Positions 26,855 through 35,687 of a DNA stretch of 35,687 nucleotides are shown here, one piece after another. Source of the stretch: an uncultured Burkholderiales bacterium (lineage in GTDB: Bacteria; Pseudomonadota; Gammaproteobacteria; Burkholderiales; Burkholderiaceae_E); assembly GCA_903903975.1 (NCBI GenBank), contig CAIVAS010000094.1, forward strand, positions 1 through 35,687, given 5' to 3'. Under the pieces are notes generated by a model. That model had not been told where the DNA came from and did not search any database. It saw only the letters and a program-made list of their open reading frames with translations. Made by a program: the position numbers and the translations under genes. Position 1 is the first letter of the stretch. Each line of letters starts with the position of its first letter.

Positions 26855-29124
26855 CAGAAGGATGAACCGATCTGAAACTGAAACTTCTGCAGCCGATCGC
26901 CGGGCTGCCGTTTCAATGGGACACCGAGACTGAGCTTGAAGGGACCGAGTGGCGAGAGCCAGTTCAGTCCGATGCCGGACGAATAACGCAGCCCGGCCAG
27001 ATCGATACTCTCAGCCCAGACGTTACCGGCATCGGTAAAGAGGAAACCGCGGATCGTCTGGTCTGCTCCAGGCAGGGGGAAGATGAATTCCACCGAGCCG
27101 GTCACTTTGCTCTGGCCGCCGGTCGGATTGCCATAGGCATCACGCGGACCGAGGCTGGCAGTCTCGAAACCGCGAACCGAATTGATGCCGCCCGCGTAGT
27201 AGTTCTTGAAGATCGGATAAGCGCCGCCTTCAAGCGCCCAACCTCGGGCAATCTGTCCATTGAAACCGAGAGTGTAATTACGAGACAGCGGCTGGTAATA
27301 CTGGAAGCCAAAATCGGCGCGGGTGTAGTGAACATTGCCGACCGGCAAGGTGACCTCGAAGTTGCTCGACATCAACAGGCCTCTCGTCGGGGCGAGAGGA
27401 TTGTCGCGACCATCCCGCAGCCATCCGATCACACCAAGAATCTGCCAGCTCTGGGGCCCGAAATCATCCACATACTGCTGAATTCTGGGCGGCGGATTGA
27501 CGCCAAGCTTGATATCGTTTCGCTCGTAGACACCGCCAAAGGAGACCCGGTCGAGTTCGGTATAGGGCACACCGAATCGCAGACCGAATCCCGAGGTACG
27601 AAGCTGATAATCACCGAGACCGAGGGCTTGCGCATTGATATTGCGCGTAAACACATTGAAGGCCCGGGACACGCCGTCAGGCGTGAAATACGGGTCAATC
27701 ACATTGAAGTCGACCGTCTGTTGGGTCCGGCCGGTATTGAGCGACAGACCGACCGATTTTCCAGTCCCAAGCCAATTCTGCTGAACGATGCTCGCGGTCA
27801 GCACGACCTTGTCAGCGCTCGAAAAACCGACCCCGATCATGAAGGTACCGGTCGCACGCTCGGTCACATTGACATTCAGATCGACCTGATCGGGCGCATC
27901 CGGCACCGGCACGGTATCGATCGTCACATTGGTGAGATAGCCAAGCCGCACCAGCCTTTCTCGCGACAGTCGAATCTTGTCGGTGTCATACCAGGCGCTC
28001 TCGAACTGACGCAATTCGCGTCGGATCACCTCGTCGCGGCTCTTGGCATTGCCTGAAATATTGATCCGCCTGACATAGACACGCCGGCCCGGATCGATCG
28101 AGACGTTGAAGAAGACCGTCCTTTTTGCGCGATCAATATCAGGCAAGGCGTTCACATTGGCAAAGGCATAACCGATGGAGCCGTAGAGCTCGGTCATGGT
28201 TCGCGTGGATTCATTGAGCGCCTGACCCGAAAACACCTCACCTGGTCGCAACAGCATGAGTGCGGCCAATTCGGCGTCGCGGCCCATGGTGTTGCCACTG
28301 AATTTGAAACCGGTGACGGTGTAGCGCTCGCCTTCGGTGATGTTGGCAGTGATGTACACGCCTTCCCGGTCGGCATCGATCGAGACCTGGGTCGAATCGA
28401 TCGAAAACTCGAGGAAGCCGCGATTGAGATAGAACGATCGCAGGCGCTCGAGATCACCGGCGAGTTTCTCGCGGGCGTACTGGTCGGCCTTGGTGTACCA
28501 GCTCAGCCAGGTCGGCGTACTCAGCGTCAACTCGTCGAGCAGTTCACTCTCGGTGAAGGCCTTGTTGCCCACGATCCGGATCTGCGTGATCTTGGCGACA
28601 TCACCTTCATCGATTGACAGCGATACCGCTACCCTGTTTCGTTCGAGCGGCGTGACCGTCGGTGTCACAGTGGCCGAATAGCGTCCCCTGGCAAGGTATT
28701 GACGCTTGATTTCCTGATCAGCGCGATCGAGCAGTGCACGGTCGAAAATGCGCGACTCTCCGAGACCAAGATCCTTCAGCGCTTTGAGCAGGACCTCGCT
28801 CGAGATGTCTTTGGCGCCACTGACATCGACCGATGCAATCGTGGGACGCTCGGTCAGGTAGATGACCAGCACATCCTTGTCGACTTCGAAACGCACGTCG
28901 TTGAAAAACCCGGTGGCATACAAGGCGCGCACCGCGCGGGATGCGCCGGCATCATCGAGTTGCTCGCCAACCTTGATCGGCAGATAGCCAAAAACCGTGC
29001 CGGGCTCGACACGCTGAATACCAACCAGCCGGATATCACTGATGGTGAAAGGATCAAACGCCCAGGCAATCTGGCTGAGCAAGCCCATGACGAGCGCCAG
29101 CACGGATTTCAAAAAAAAGCGCAT
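26854..29124 (-). CDS. bamA: Outer-membrane protein assembly factor
   Basis: The 756-residue precursor is the core of the machine that inserts beta-barrels into the outer membrane. It has a signal peptide (cleavage after AWA, residue 22), five POTRA domains (about 25-420; the first starts 'FTISDIRLVGIQRVEPGTVF') and a 16-strand barrel to the end. The lid loop motif VRGF is present in 'INSVRGFETASLGPRDAYG'. The protein ends in 'FQFQIGSSF', a barrel signal with terminal Phe. It follows rseP by 37 bases and overlaps ompH by four. Confidence 0.98.
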   Translation of the reverse strand: MRFFLKSVLALVMGLLSQIAWAFDPFTISDIRLVGIQRVEPGTVFGYLPIKVGEQLDDAGASRAVRALYATGFFNDVRFEVDKDVLVIYLTERPTIASVDVSGAKDISSEVLLKALKDLGLGESRIFDRALLDRADQEIKRQYLARGRYSATVTPTVTPLERNRVAVSLSIDEGDVAKITQIRIVGNKAFTESELLDELTLSTPTWLSWYTKADQYAREKLAGDLERLRSFYLNRGFLEFSIDSTQVSIDADREGVYITANITEGERYTVTGFKFSGNTMGRDAELAALMLLRPGEVFSGQALNESTRTMTELYGSIGYAFANVNALPDIDRAKRTVFFNVSIDPGRRVYVRRINISGNAKSRDEVIRRELRQFESAWYDTDKIRLSRERLVRLGYLTNVTIDTVPVPDAPDQVDLNVNVTERATGTFMIGVGFSSADKVVLTASIVQQNWLGTGKSVGLSLNTGRTQQTVDFNVIDPYFTPDGVSRAFNVFTRNINAQALGLGDYQLRTSGFGLRFGVPYTELDRVSFGGVYERNDIKLGVNPPPRIQQYVDDFGPQSWQILGVIGWLRDGRDNPLAPTRGLLMSSNFEVTLPVGNVHYTRADFGFQYYQPLSRNYTLGFNGQIARGWALEGGAYPIFKNYYAGGINSVRGFETASLGPRDAYGNPTGGQSKVTGSVEFIFPLPGADQTIRGFLFTDAGNVWAESIDLAGLRYSSGIGLNWLSPLGPFKLSLGVPLKRQPGDRLQKFQFQIGSSF

Positions 29125-29161
29125 GAAACTCCTGGTTGAAGGGGCCGACGAACCCGGCGCT

Positions 29162-30520
29162 TCAACCGCCGAACAGCCTGCTCAGATCGTTGAACAGCGC
29201 CACGGCCATCAGGCCGACGATCGCCACAAGGCCCGCTTTCTGGGTCACCTGAAGGAAGCGCTCCGACAGCGGCCGACCCTTGATCGCCTCGAGTCCGTAA
29301 TATACCAAATGGCCTCCATCAAGTACCGGGACGGGCAGCAGATTGAGCACCCCGAGGCTGACACTGATCAGCGCCAGAAACGCGATATAGGCCACCGCAC
29401 CGACTTTCGCTGATTGACCGGCATAGTCGGCGATCGCCACCGGGCCGCTCAGATTGCGCCATGAGAGGTCGCCCATCAGCATCTTGCCGAGCATGCGAAG
29501 CGAGAACCAGGACATTTCCCAGGTCTGACGGACACCATAGGCGATGGCATCAAGCGGCCCGCGATCGACCCGGACCATCTCGAAACGGTTCTGCAAGGAC
29601 GCGCCGATTCGCCCGATCATCCGGCCGTTGTCTTCGGGACGTTCAGAGGCGGTCGCCTGCGGAACGACGACGATTCGCTGCTCGACGCCATCGCGCCGGA
29701 TTTCGATCGGCACCTCACGACCAGCGCTCTCGCGCAGGACATCGATCAGGTCGGTCGCGCGAGTGACCGGACGCGACTGCACGGCAGTCACTTCATCGGA
29801 GGCGCGCAAACCGGCCCGAGCAGCGCTTCCGTCGGGCGTCACCGACCCCACCGTCACGACGCCTCCGGTGAGCTCAAGCCCGAGCGTTCGCATGAAGTCC
29901 TTGTCGAGTTCGCCGGCTGGCAGGCCCTCAGTGGCAAGGCTGAGGGACACGGTCTGACCGGCACGCTGGACCGTCAGTTGCGCGGGACGGCGCTCGACGA
30001 TGGCATCGATCATCCGAAGCCTGAGTACCGAGACGGCGCTCACTTCACGCCCGTCAAGGGCAATCACCCGGTCGCCATCGCGAAGACCGGCCGCTGCCGC
30101 CGCAGTCGCGGCCGCAGGCTCACCCATGACCGCGGCAGGCTCTTCGGTTCCGGCCATTCCGAGCCCGGCGTACAGCCCAATCGCAAGCAGGAAGTTCGCC
30201 AGCGGCCCGGCAATGACGATCGCAGAGCGTTTGGCCAGCGACTGACGGTTGAAGGCACGATGCAGCTCGTTAGCCGGCACCGAGCCCTCACCGCCCTCAC
30301 GCTCATCGAGCATCTTGACGTAGCCGCCCAGGGGAATCGGTGAGATCGACCATTCGGTCTTGTCCGGGCCAACTGTGAATTTCACCAGCGGTTTGCCGAA
30401 GCCGATCGAAAAGCGCAGGACCTTGACCCCGCACCAGCGGGCAACGAGGTAGTGCCCGAGTTCGTGCACGAAGACCAGAAGGGCCAGTGCAAACAGAAAA
30501 GCGATCAGTGTCGTGATCAT
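29162..30520 (-). CDS. rseP: RseP site-2 membrane metalloprotease
   Basis: The 452-residue inner-membrane zinc protease cuts within the membrane; its usual substrate is the anti-sigma factor RseA, releasing sigma E for envelope stress. The zinc site HELGH is at residues 19-23 in the first helix, and the '[13 protein letters not shown]' motif near the C-terminus supplies the third ligand. Two periplasmic PDZ domains lie between (about 120-290). The start at 30520 overlaps the dxr stop as ATGA. Next to bamA and ompH it forms an envelope-maintenance block. Confidence 0.97.
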   Translation of the reverse strand: MITTLIAFLFALALLVFVHELGHYLVARWCGVKVLRFSIGFGKPLVKFTVGPDKTEWSISPIPLGGYVKMLDEREGGEGSVPANELHRAFNRQSLAKRSAIVIAGPLANFLLAIGLYAGLGMAGTEEPAAVMGEPAAATAAAAAGLRDGDRVIALDGREVSAVSVLRLRMIDAIVERRPAQLTVQRAGQTVSLSLATEGLPAGELDKDFMRTLGLELTGGVVTVGSVTPDGSAARAGLRASDEVTAVQSRPVTRATDLIDVLRESAGREVPIEIRRDGVEQRIVVVPQATASERPEDNGRMIGRIGASLQNRFEMVRVDRGPLDAIAYGVRQTWEMSWFSLRMLGKMLMGDLSWRNLSGPVAIADYAGQSAKVGAVAYIAFLALISVSLGVLNLLPVPVLDGGHLVYYGLEAIKGRPLSERFLQVTQKAGLVAIVGLMAVALFNDLSRLFGG

Positions 30521-31689
30521 GTGGCTAGCCTGGAAAGATGAAGGGTGGCCGCGGTGCGCGCCGCGGCATCGAGCGCGAGGACCGACTCGGTATCAGCCGG
30601 CGCAGCGGCACGGCCCAATTCGTCGAGTGTTGCCTCGCAGATGCGAAAGATATCGGTAAAGCGAACGCGCCGATCGAGAAAGGCGTCGACCGCGATTTCG
30701 TTGGCGGCATTGAGGACACAGGGGGCCGCCGCACCTGCCGACAGTGCCTCACGGGCCAGCCTGAGACAGGGGAAACGCACCGGATCGGGCAACTCGAAAT
30801 CGAGTCGGCCGTGCACAGCCAGATCAAGCATCGAGACGCCACTGTCGATCCGCGCGGGCCAGGCCATCGCATGGGCGATCGGGGTTCTCATGTCGGGATT
30901 GCCCAACTGGGCGAGCAGCGAGCCGTCGACATACTCGACCATCGAATGCACGATGCTCTGAGGATGAATCAGGACGTCGAGGCGCTCGGGTGGCATCTCG
31001 AAAAGAAAGTGGGCTTCGATCAGTTCGAGGCCCTTGTTCATCATGGTGGCCGAGTCGACCGAAATCTTTCGACCCATGCTCCAGTTGGGATGGGCGACCG
31101 CCTGCTCAGGCGTGACACGATCCATGTCGCTTGCGCTCAGCGAGCGGAAGGGGCCACCCGACGCGGTGAGCACGATGCGACGCACGCCCATTCGCGACCC
31201 ATCGGCCGGCAGGCACTGAAACACCGCGTTGTGCTCGCTGTCGATCGGCAGCACCCGCGCACCGCCGTCGCGAACCGCTGCCAGAAACACCGGCCCGGCC
31301 ATCACGATGGCCTCCTTGTTGGCCAGCAGGATCGTCTTGCCGGCTCGGGCCGCTGCCAGGGTCGGCTCAAGGCCTGCTGCGCCAACGATCGCTGCCATGA
31401 CCAGATCGGTTTCGGCCGCAGCAGCCACCTGGGATGCCGCAGCCGGGCCATCCAGCACCTCGGTCCGGCTGCCGTGCTGAGCCAGCTTTTCGCGCAACAC
31501 CGCTGCCGCTGTCGGGTCGGTGAGCACGGCGTAGGCCGGCTCGAATCGCAGGCACTGCGCCAGAAGTCGCTCGTGACTGTGTCGCGCAGCCAGCGCAAAC
31601 ACGCGGTAGCGATCGGGATGTCGGCCGACGACATCAAGGGTACTTTCACCGATCGACCCGGTGGCACCAAGAATGGTTATCCGTTTCAT
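30517..31689 (-). CDS. dxr: 1-deoxy-D-xylulose 5-phosphate reductoisomerase
   Basis: The 390-residue enzyme makes MEP from DXP with NADPH, the committed step of non-mevalonate isoprenoid synthesis. The nucleotide motif GATGSIG lies at 8-14. '[12 protein letters not shown]', '[15 protein letters not shown]', 'LTASGGPF' and '[20 protein letters not shown]' are the family's substrate and metal-binding segments; the D and E residues of IDSEH and the later E of GLELIE hold the metal. It sits seven bases after cdsA and overlaps rseP, feeding uppS further upstream in the operon. Confidence 0.98.
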   Translation of the reverse strand: MKRITILGATGSIGESTLDVVGRHPDRYRVFALAARHSHERLLAQCLRFEPAYAVLTDPTAAAVLREKLAQHGSRTEVLDGPAAASQVAAAAETDLVMAAIVGAAGLEPTLAAARAGKTILLANKEAIVMAGPVFLAAVRDGGARVLPIDSEHNAVFQCLPADGSRMGVRRIVLTASGGPFRSLSASDMDRVTPEQAVAHPNWSMGRKISVDSATMMNKGLELIEAHFLFEMPPERLDVLIHPQSIVHSMVEYVDGSLLAQLGNPDMRTPIAHAMAWPARIDSGVSMLDLAVHGRLDFELPDPVRFPCLRLAREALSAGAAAPCVLNAANEIAVDAFLDRRVRFTDIFRICEATLDELGRAAAPADTESVLALDAAARTAATLHLSRLAT

Positions 31690-31696
31690 CGCGCGA

Positions 31697-32530
31697 TTAT
31701 CGCAGGAGTTCCATCAGGAGCAGGCAACCAGGCATCGTCGGGATCAGCGCGTCGATCCGGTCGAGCACGCCACCATGTCCCGGCAAACTGGCTCCGCTGT
31801 CCTTAACACCGGCCCGGCGCTTCAGAAGTGACTCATAGAGGTCACCGGCAACGCTCAGGCAGGCGATCGCCATCAGGATCGCAGCACTGATGAGCCAACC
31901 CAGTCGAGTGACCAGCCGACTGGAGAACACGCTCTCGCTTGCCTGCGGCGCGAGCAGCACAACCGCCATCGACAGCGCAAGGACGGCCGCCACGCCGCCG
32001 GCGACGCCTTCCCAGGTTTTGCCGGGGCTGATGTGTGGCGCAAGCTTGTGCCGCCCGAAAGCTCTGCCGGCGAAGTAAGCCCCGATGTCGGCGACCCAGA
32101 CAACTGCCATCGCCGAAACCAGCATCGCCGCACCCAGCAGGCGAAGCTCGAACAGCGCCACCCAGCATGCCGACAGAACCAGCAGACCGGTCGCCCAACC
32201 CGAACCGATCGGATGACCGCGAACCAGTGAGATGAGCCCGACCGACAACCAGAAAGCCAGGCTGGCCGCCGACAGGAAAGCGACCGCGCCAGGCACTTCG
32301 CCGGTTCCGGTGGTGGTCCGCCAAAAAAGATAGATCGCCCCGCACACAGCAAGGGCGGCACACAGCAGCCAACTGCCAAGGGTTGAACCCAGCAGCCGCC
32401 CCCACTCGCGCCCGGCAATCGAGAGCATCAGCAGGGAGATCAGCCCCCATACCCAGGGCTGCGCACCGGTAATTGCCGGCACGATGATCGCCAGCAGTAC
32501 CAGCGCGGTCATGATGCGCTGCTTGAGCAT
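31697..32530 (-). CDS. cdsA: Phosphatidate cytidylyltransferase
   Basis: The 277-residue integral membrane enzyme makes CDP-diacylglycerol from phosphatidic acid and CTP for all phospholipids. About eight hydrophobic helices fill the protein. The C-terminal signature is complete: '[19 protein letters not shown]' followed by VLDRID, with the metal-binding aspartates. The start at 32530 ([14 protein letters not shown]) begins the first helix; the frame remains open upstream, but only inside uppS. The gene follows uppS by 16 bases. Confidence 0.97.
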   Translation of the reverse strand: MLKQRIMTALVLLAIIVPAITGAQPWVWGLISLLMLSIAGREWGRLLGSTLGSWLLCAALAVCGAIYLFWRTTTGTGEVPGAVAFLSAASLAFWLSVGLISLVRGHPIGSGWATGLLVLSACWVALFELRLLGAAMLVSAMAVVWVADIGAYFAGRAFGRHKLAPHISPGKTWEGVAGGVAAVLALSMAVVLLAPQASESVFSSRLVTRLGWLISAAILMAIACLSVAGDLYESLLKRRAGVKDSGASLPGHGGVLDRIDALIPTMPGCLLLMELLR

Positions 32531-32546
32531 CGCTCGCGTGCCGCCG

Positions 32547-33323
32547 TCAGTGTTCGGGGGTGATGATCGGCACGGCCACCTGGGCGCTGGTGCGCCCGAA
32601 CCGCCTTTCTCGAACGCGATAGGAATCGAAGGCCTTGTCGAGCTCGACCGCCCCGAAATCGGGCCAGAAAGCATCCGTGAAATAGAGCTCGGTGTAGGCC
32701 AGCTGCCAGAGCAGGAAATTGCTGATCCGCTGCTCGCCACCGGTGCGGATGAACAGGTCGGGTTCGGGCGCAAAACTCATGGCGAGATAGGGCGCGAGAT
32801 CGGCCTCGGTGATCGGCGCGCCGGCCTCAGCCAGGTCGGGGCGAGCATCGAGCATGGCGCGCGTGGCCTGCAGCACATCCCATCGACCGCCGTAATTGGC
32901 ACAGATCGTCAGCGTCATCTTGTGGTTGCTCGCCGTTCGGGCTTGCGACTCATCGATGAGTTTTCGCAATGCCGGCTCGAAGGCACTGGTATCGCCCACT
33001 ACCCGCAGACGGATGCCGTTGGCACGCATCTGCGTGACCTCGCGCTCGAGCACCATGATGAACAGCCGCATCAGCAGCGACACTTCGTCGGCGGGACGAC
33101 GCCAGTTCTCGGAGCTGAAGGCAAACAGCGTGAGGAATTCGACCCCTTGATCGACGCAGGCCTGAACGGTCGCCCGTACCGCATCGACGCCTTTTGAGTG
33201 ACCCGCAACCCTCGGCATATGCCGAGCCGAGGCCCAGCGGCCATTGCCATCCATGATGATGGCGACATGGCGCGGTATTCCGGGGGACGCCGGAATCTGG
33301 TCTGTTGAACTGGTATGGGTCAT
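32547..33323 (-). CDS. uppS: Undecaprenyl diphosphate synthase
   Basis: The 258-residue cis-prenyltransferase extends farnesyl diphosphate with eight isopentenyl units to make the lipid carrier for peptidoglycan and O-antigen. The N-terminal motif '[12 protein letters not shown]' places the catalytic Asp at D25; '[13 protein letters not shown]' and '[20 protein letters not shown]' with the YTELYF segment are the other conserved regions. Length and motifs are normal. It lies between frr and cdsA with gaps of 44 and 16 bases. Confidence 0.98.
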   Translation of the reverse strand: MTHTSSTDQIPASPGIPRHVAIIMDGNGRWASARHMPRVAGHSKGVDAVRATVQACVDQGVEFLTLFAFSSENWRRPADEVSLLMRLFIMVLEREVTQMRANGIRLRVVGDTSAFEPALRKLIDESQARTASNHKMTLTICANYGGRWDVLQATRAMLDARPDLAEAGAPITEADLAPYLAMSFAPEPDLFIRTGGEQRISNFLLWQLAYTELYFTDAFWPDFGAVELDKAFDSYRVRERRFGRTSAQVAVPIITPEH

Positions 33324-33367
33324 CAGCGGGAGGATCGCACAAGCCGCATGAGCGGGCAGCGCAGAAC

Positions 33368-33934
33368 TCAGACCGTCATGATCTCCTGCTCCTTGGCCTG
33401 GAGCAGTTTGTCGATTTCGACGATGAAACGGTCGGTCAGTTTCTGGACGTCGTCCTGGGCGCGCCGCTCATCATCCTCGGAGGCGGCCTTGGCCTTGAGC
33501 AGTTCCTTGAGATGGCTGTTGGCATCGCGGCGCAGATTGCGGACCGCCACCTTGGCGTCTTCGCCTTCAGTGCGAACCAGCTTGGCCATCTCCTTGCGAC
33601 GCTCCTCCGACAAGGGAGGCATCGGCACCCGGATCAGTTCGCCGGTCGTGGACGGATTGAGGCCGAGGTCGGATTCGCGAATCGCCTTGTCGATCGCCTG
33701 GGTCATCTTCTTTTCCCAGGGCGACACGCCGATGGTGCGTGCGTCGACCAGGGTGACATTGGCTACCTGACTGATCGGCACCATGCTGCCGTAATAGTCG
33801 ACCTGAATATGATCGAGCAGACCGGCGTGGGCTCGACCGGTTCGGATCTTTGCCAGGCTGATCTTGAGCGCCTCAAGCGACTTGAGCATCTTCTGCTCAG
33901 CCTGCGAGCGGATTTCGGGAAGGGTAGCGGCCAT
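33368..33934 (-). CDS. frr: Ribosome recycling factor
   Basis: The 188-residue protein splits post-termination ribosomes together with EF-G. The tRNA-shaped fold is recognised by '[17 protein letters not shown]', '[16 protein letters not shown]', '[20 protein letters not shown]' and '[20 protein letters not shown]' in order. The protein is complete, two residues longer than the common 186. It starts 18 bases after the pyrH stop, within the tsf-pyrH-frr run. Confidence 0.98.
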   Translation of the reverse strand: MAATLPEIRSQAEQKMLKSLEALKISLAKIRTGRAHAGLLDHIQVDYYGSMVPISQVANVTLVDARTIGVSPWEKKMTQAIDKAIRESDLGLNPSTTGELIRVPMPPLSEERRKEMAKLVRTEGEDAKVAVRNLRRDANSHLKELLKAKAASEDDERRAQDDVQKLTDRFIVEIDKLLQAKEQEIMTV

Positions 33935-33952
33935 GTGGCTCAGACTCCGGAA

Positions 33953-35687
<1,735 letters not shown>

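Overview
The window is a GC-rich stretch of a betaproteobacterial chromosome, most likely Burkholderiales. The evidence is the gene order tsf-pyrH-frr-uppS-cdsA-dxr-rseP-bamA-ompH-lpxD-fabZ-lpxA-lpxB-rnhB-(TrmH-type methylase), the divergent ppsA/ppsR pair, and smpB divergent from ratA-rnfH. Genus and species cannot be read from the sequence. Both ends are cut: a DMT-family permease runs off the left edge and tsf runs off the right edge.

Left part (1 to about 8293): a genomic island, of which only the guaA-proximal end is visible. It abuts the 3' end of guaA, where the 12-mer GAGTGGGAATGA overlaps the stop codon, a known hotspot for tyrosine-recombinase islands. Next to it lie about 290 bp of repeat-rich attachment DNA and a full-length DUF4102-type integrase. 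The cargo looks like a metal-homeostasis module. It has two closely related SmtB-type ArsR repressors, each with a TGAACA-N2-TGTTCA-like operator at its own promoter. One repressor is coupled to an EamA/DMT permease and the other to a histidine-rich CDF zinc-type exporter. Between them is a two-gene ABC transporter made of a duplicated permease and an ATPase with an extra C-terminal domain, with no substrate-binding protein. A GST-like protein follows. This cassette is the best candidate for an undescribed system.

Middle part (8.3-17.8 kb): the purine operon guaB-SIMPL protein-guaA, then a DUF4124 protein, rnfH and ratA, smpB, an SPFH/NfeD membrane pair, a lone branched-chain-amino-acid-type binding protein with a strong terminator, and a lipoprotein that joins a META domain to an MliC-like lysozyme-inhibitor domain.

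Right part (17.8-35.7 kb): PEP synthase and its bifunctional regulator, transcribed divergently. After them comes a long leftward run of essential genes for translation (tsf, frr), pyrimidine supply (pyrH), isoprenoid and undecaprenyl synthesis (dxr, uppS), phospholipid synthesis (cdsA, fabZ), site-2 proteolysis (rseP), outer-membrane protein assembly (bamA, ompH) and lipid A synthesis (lpxD, lpxA, lpxB). Many of these junctions are tight or overlap as ATGA. No rRNA, tRNA, CRISPR array or insertion sequence was found.
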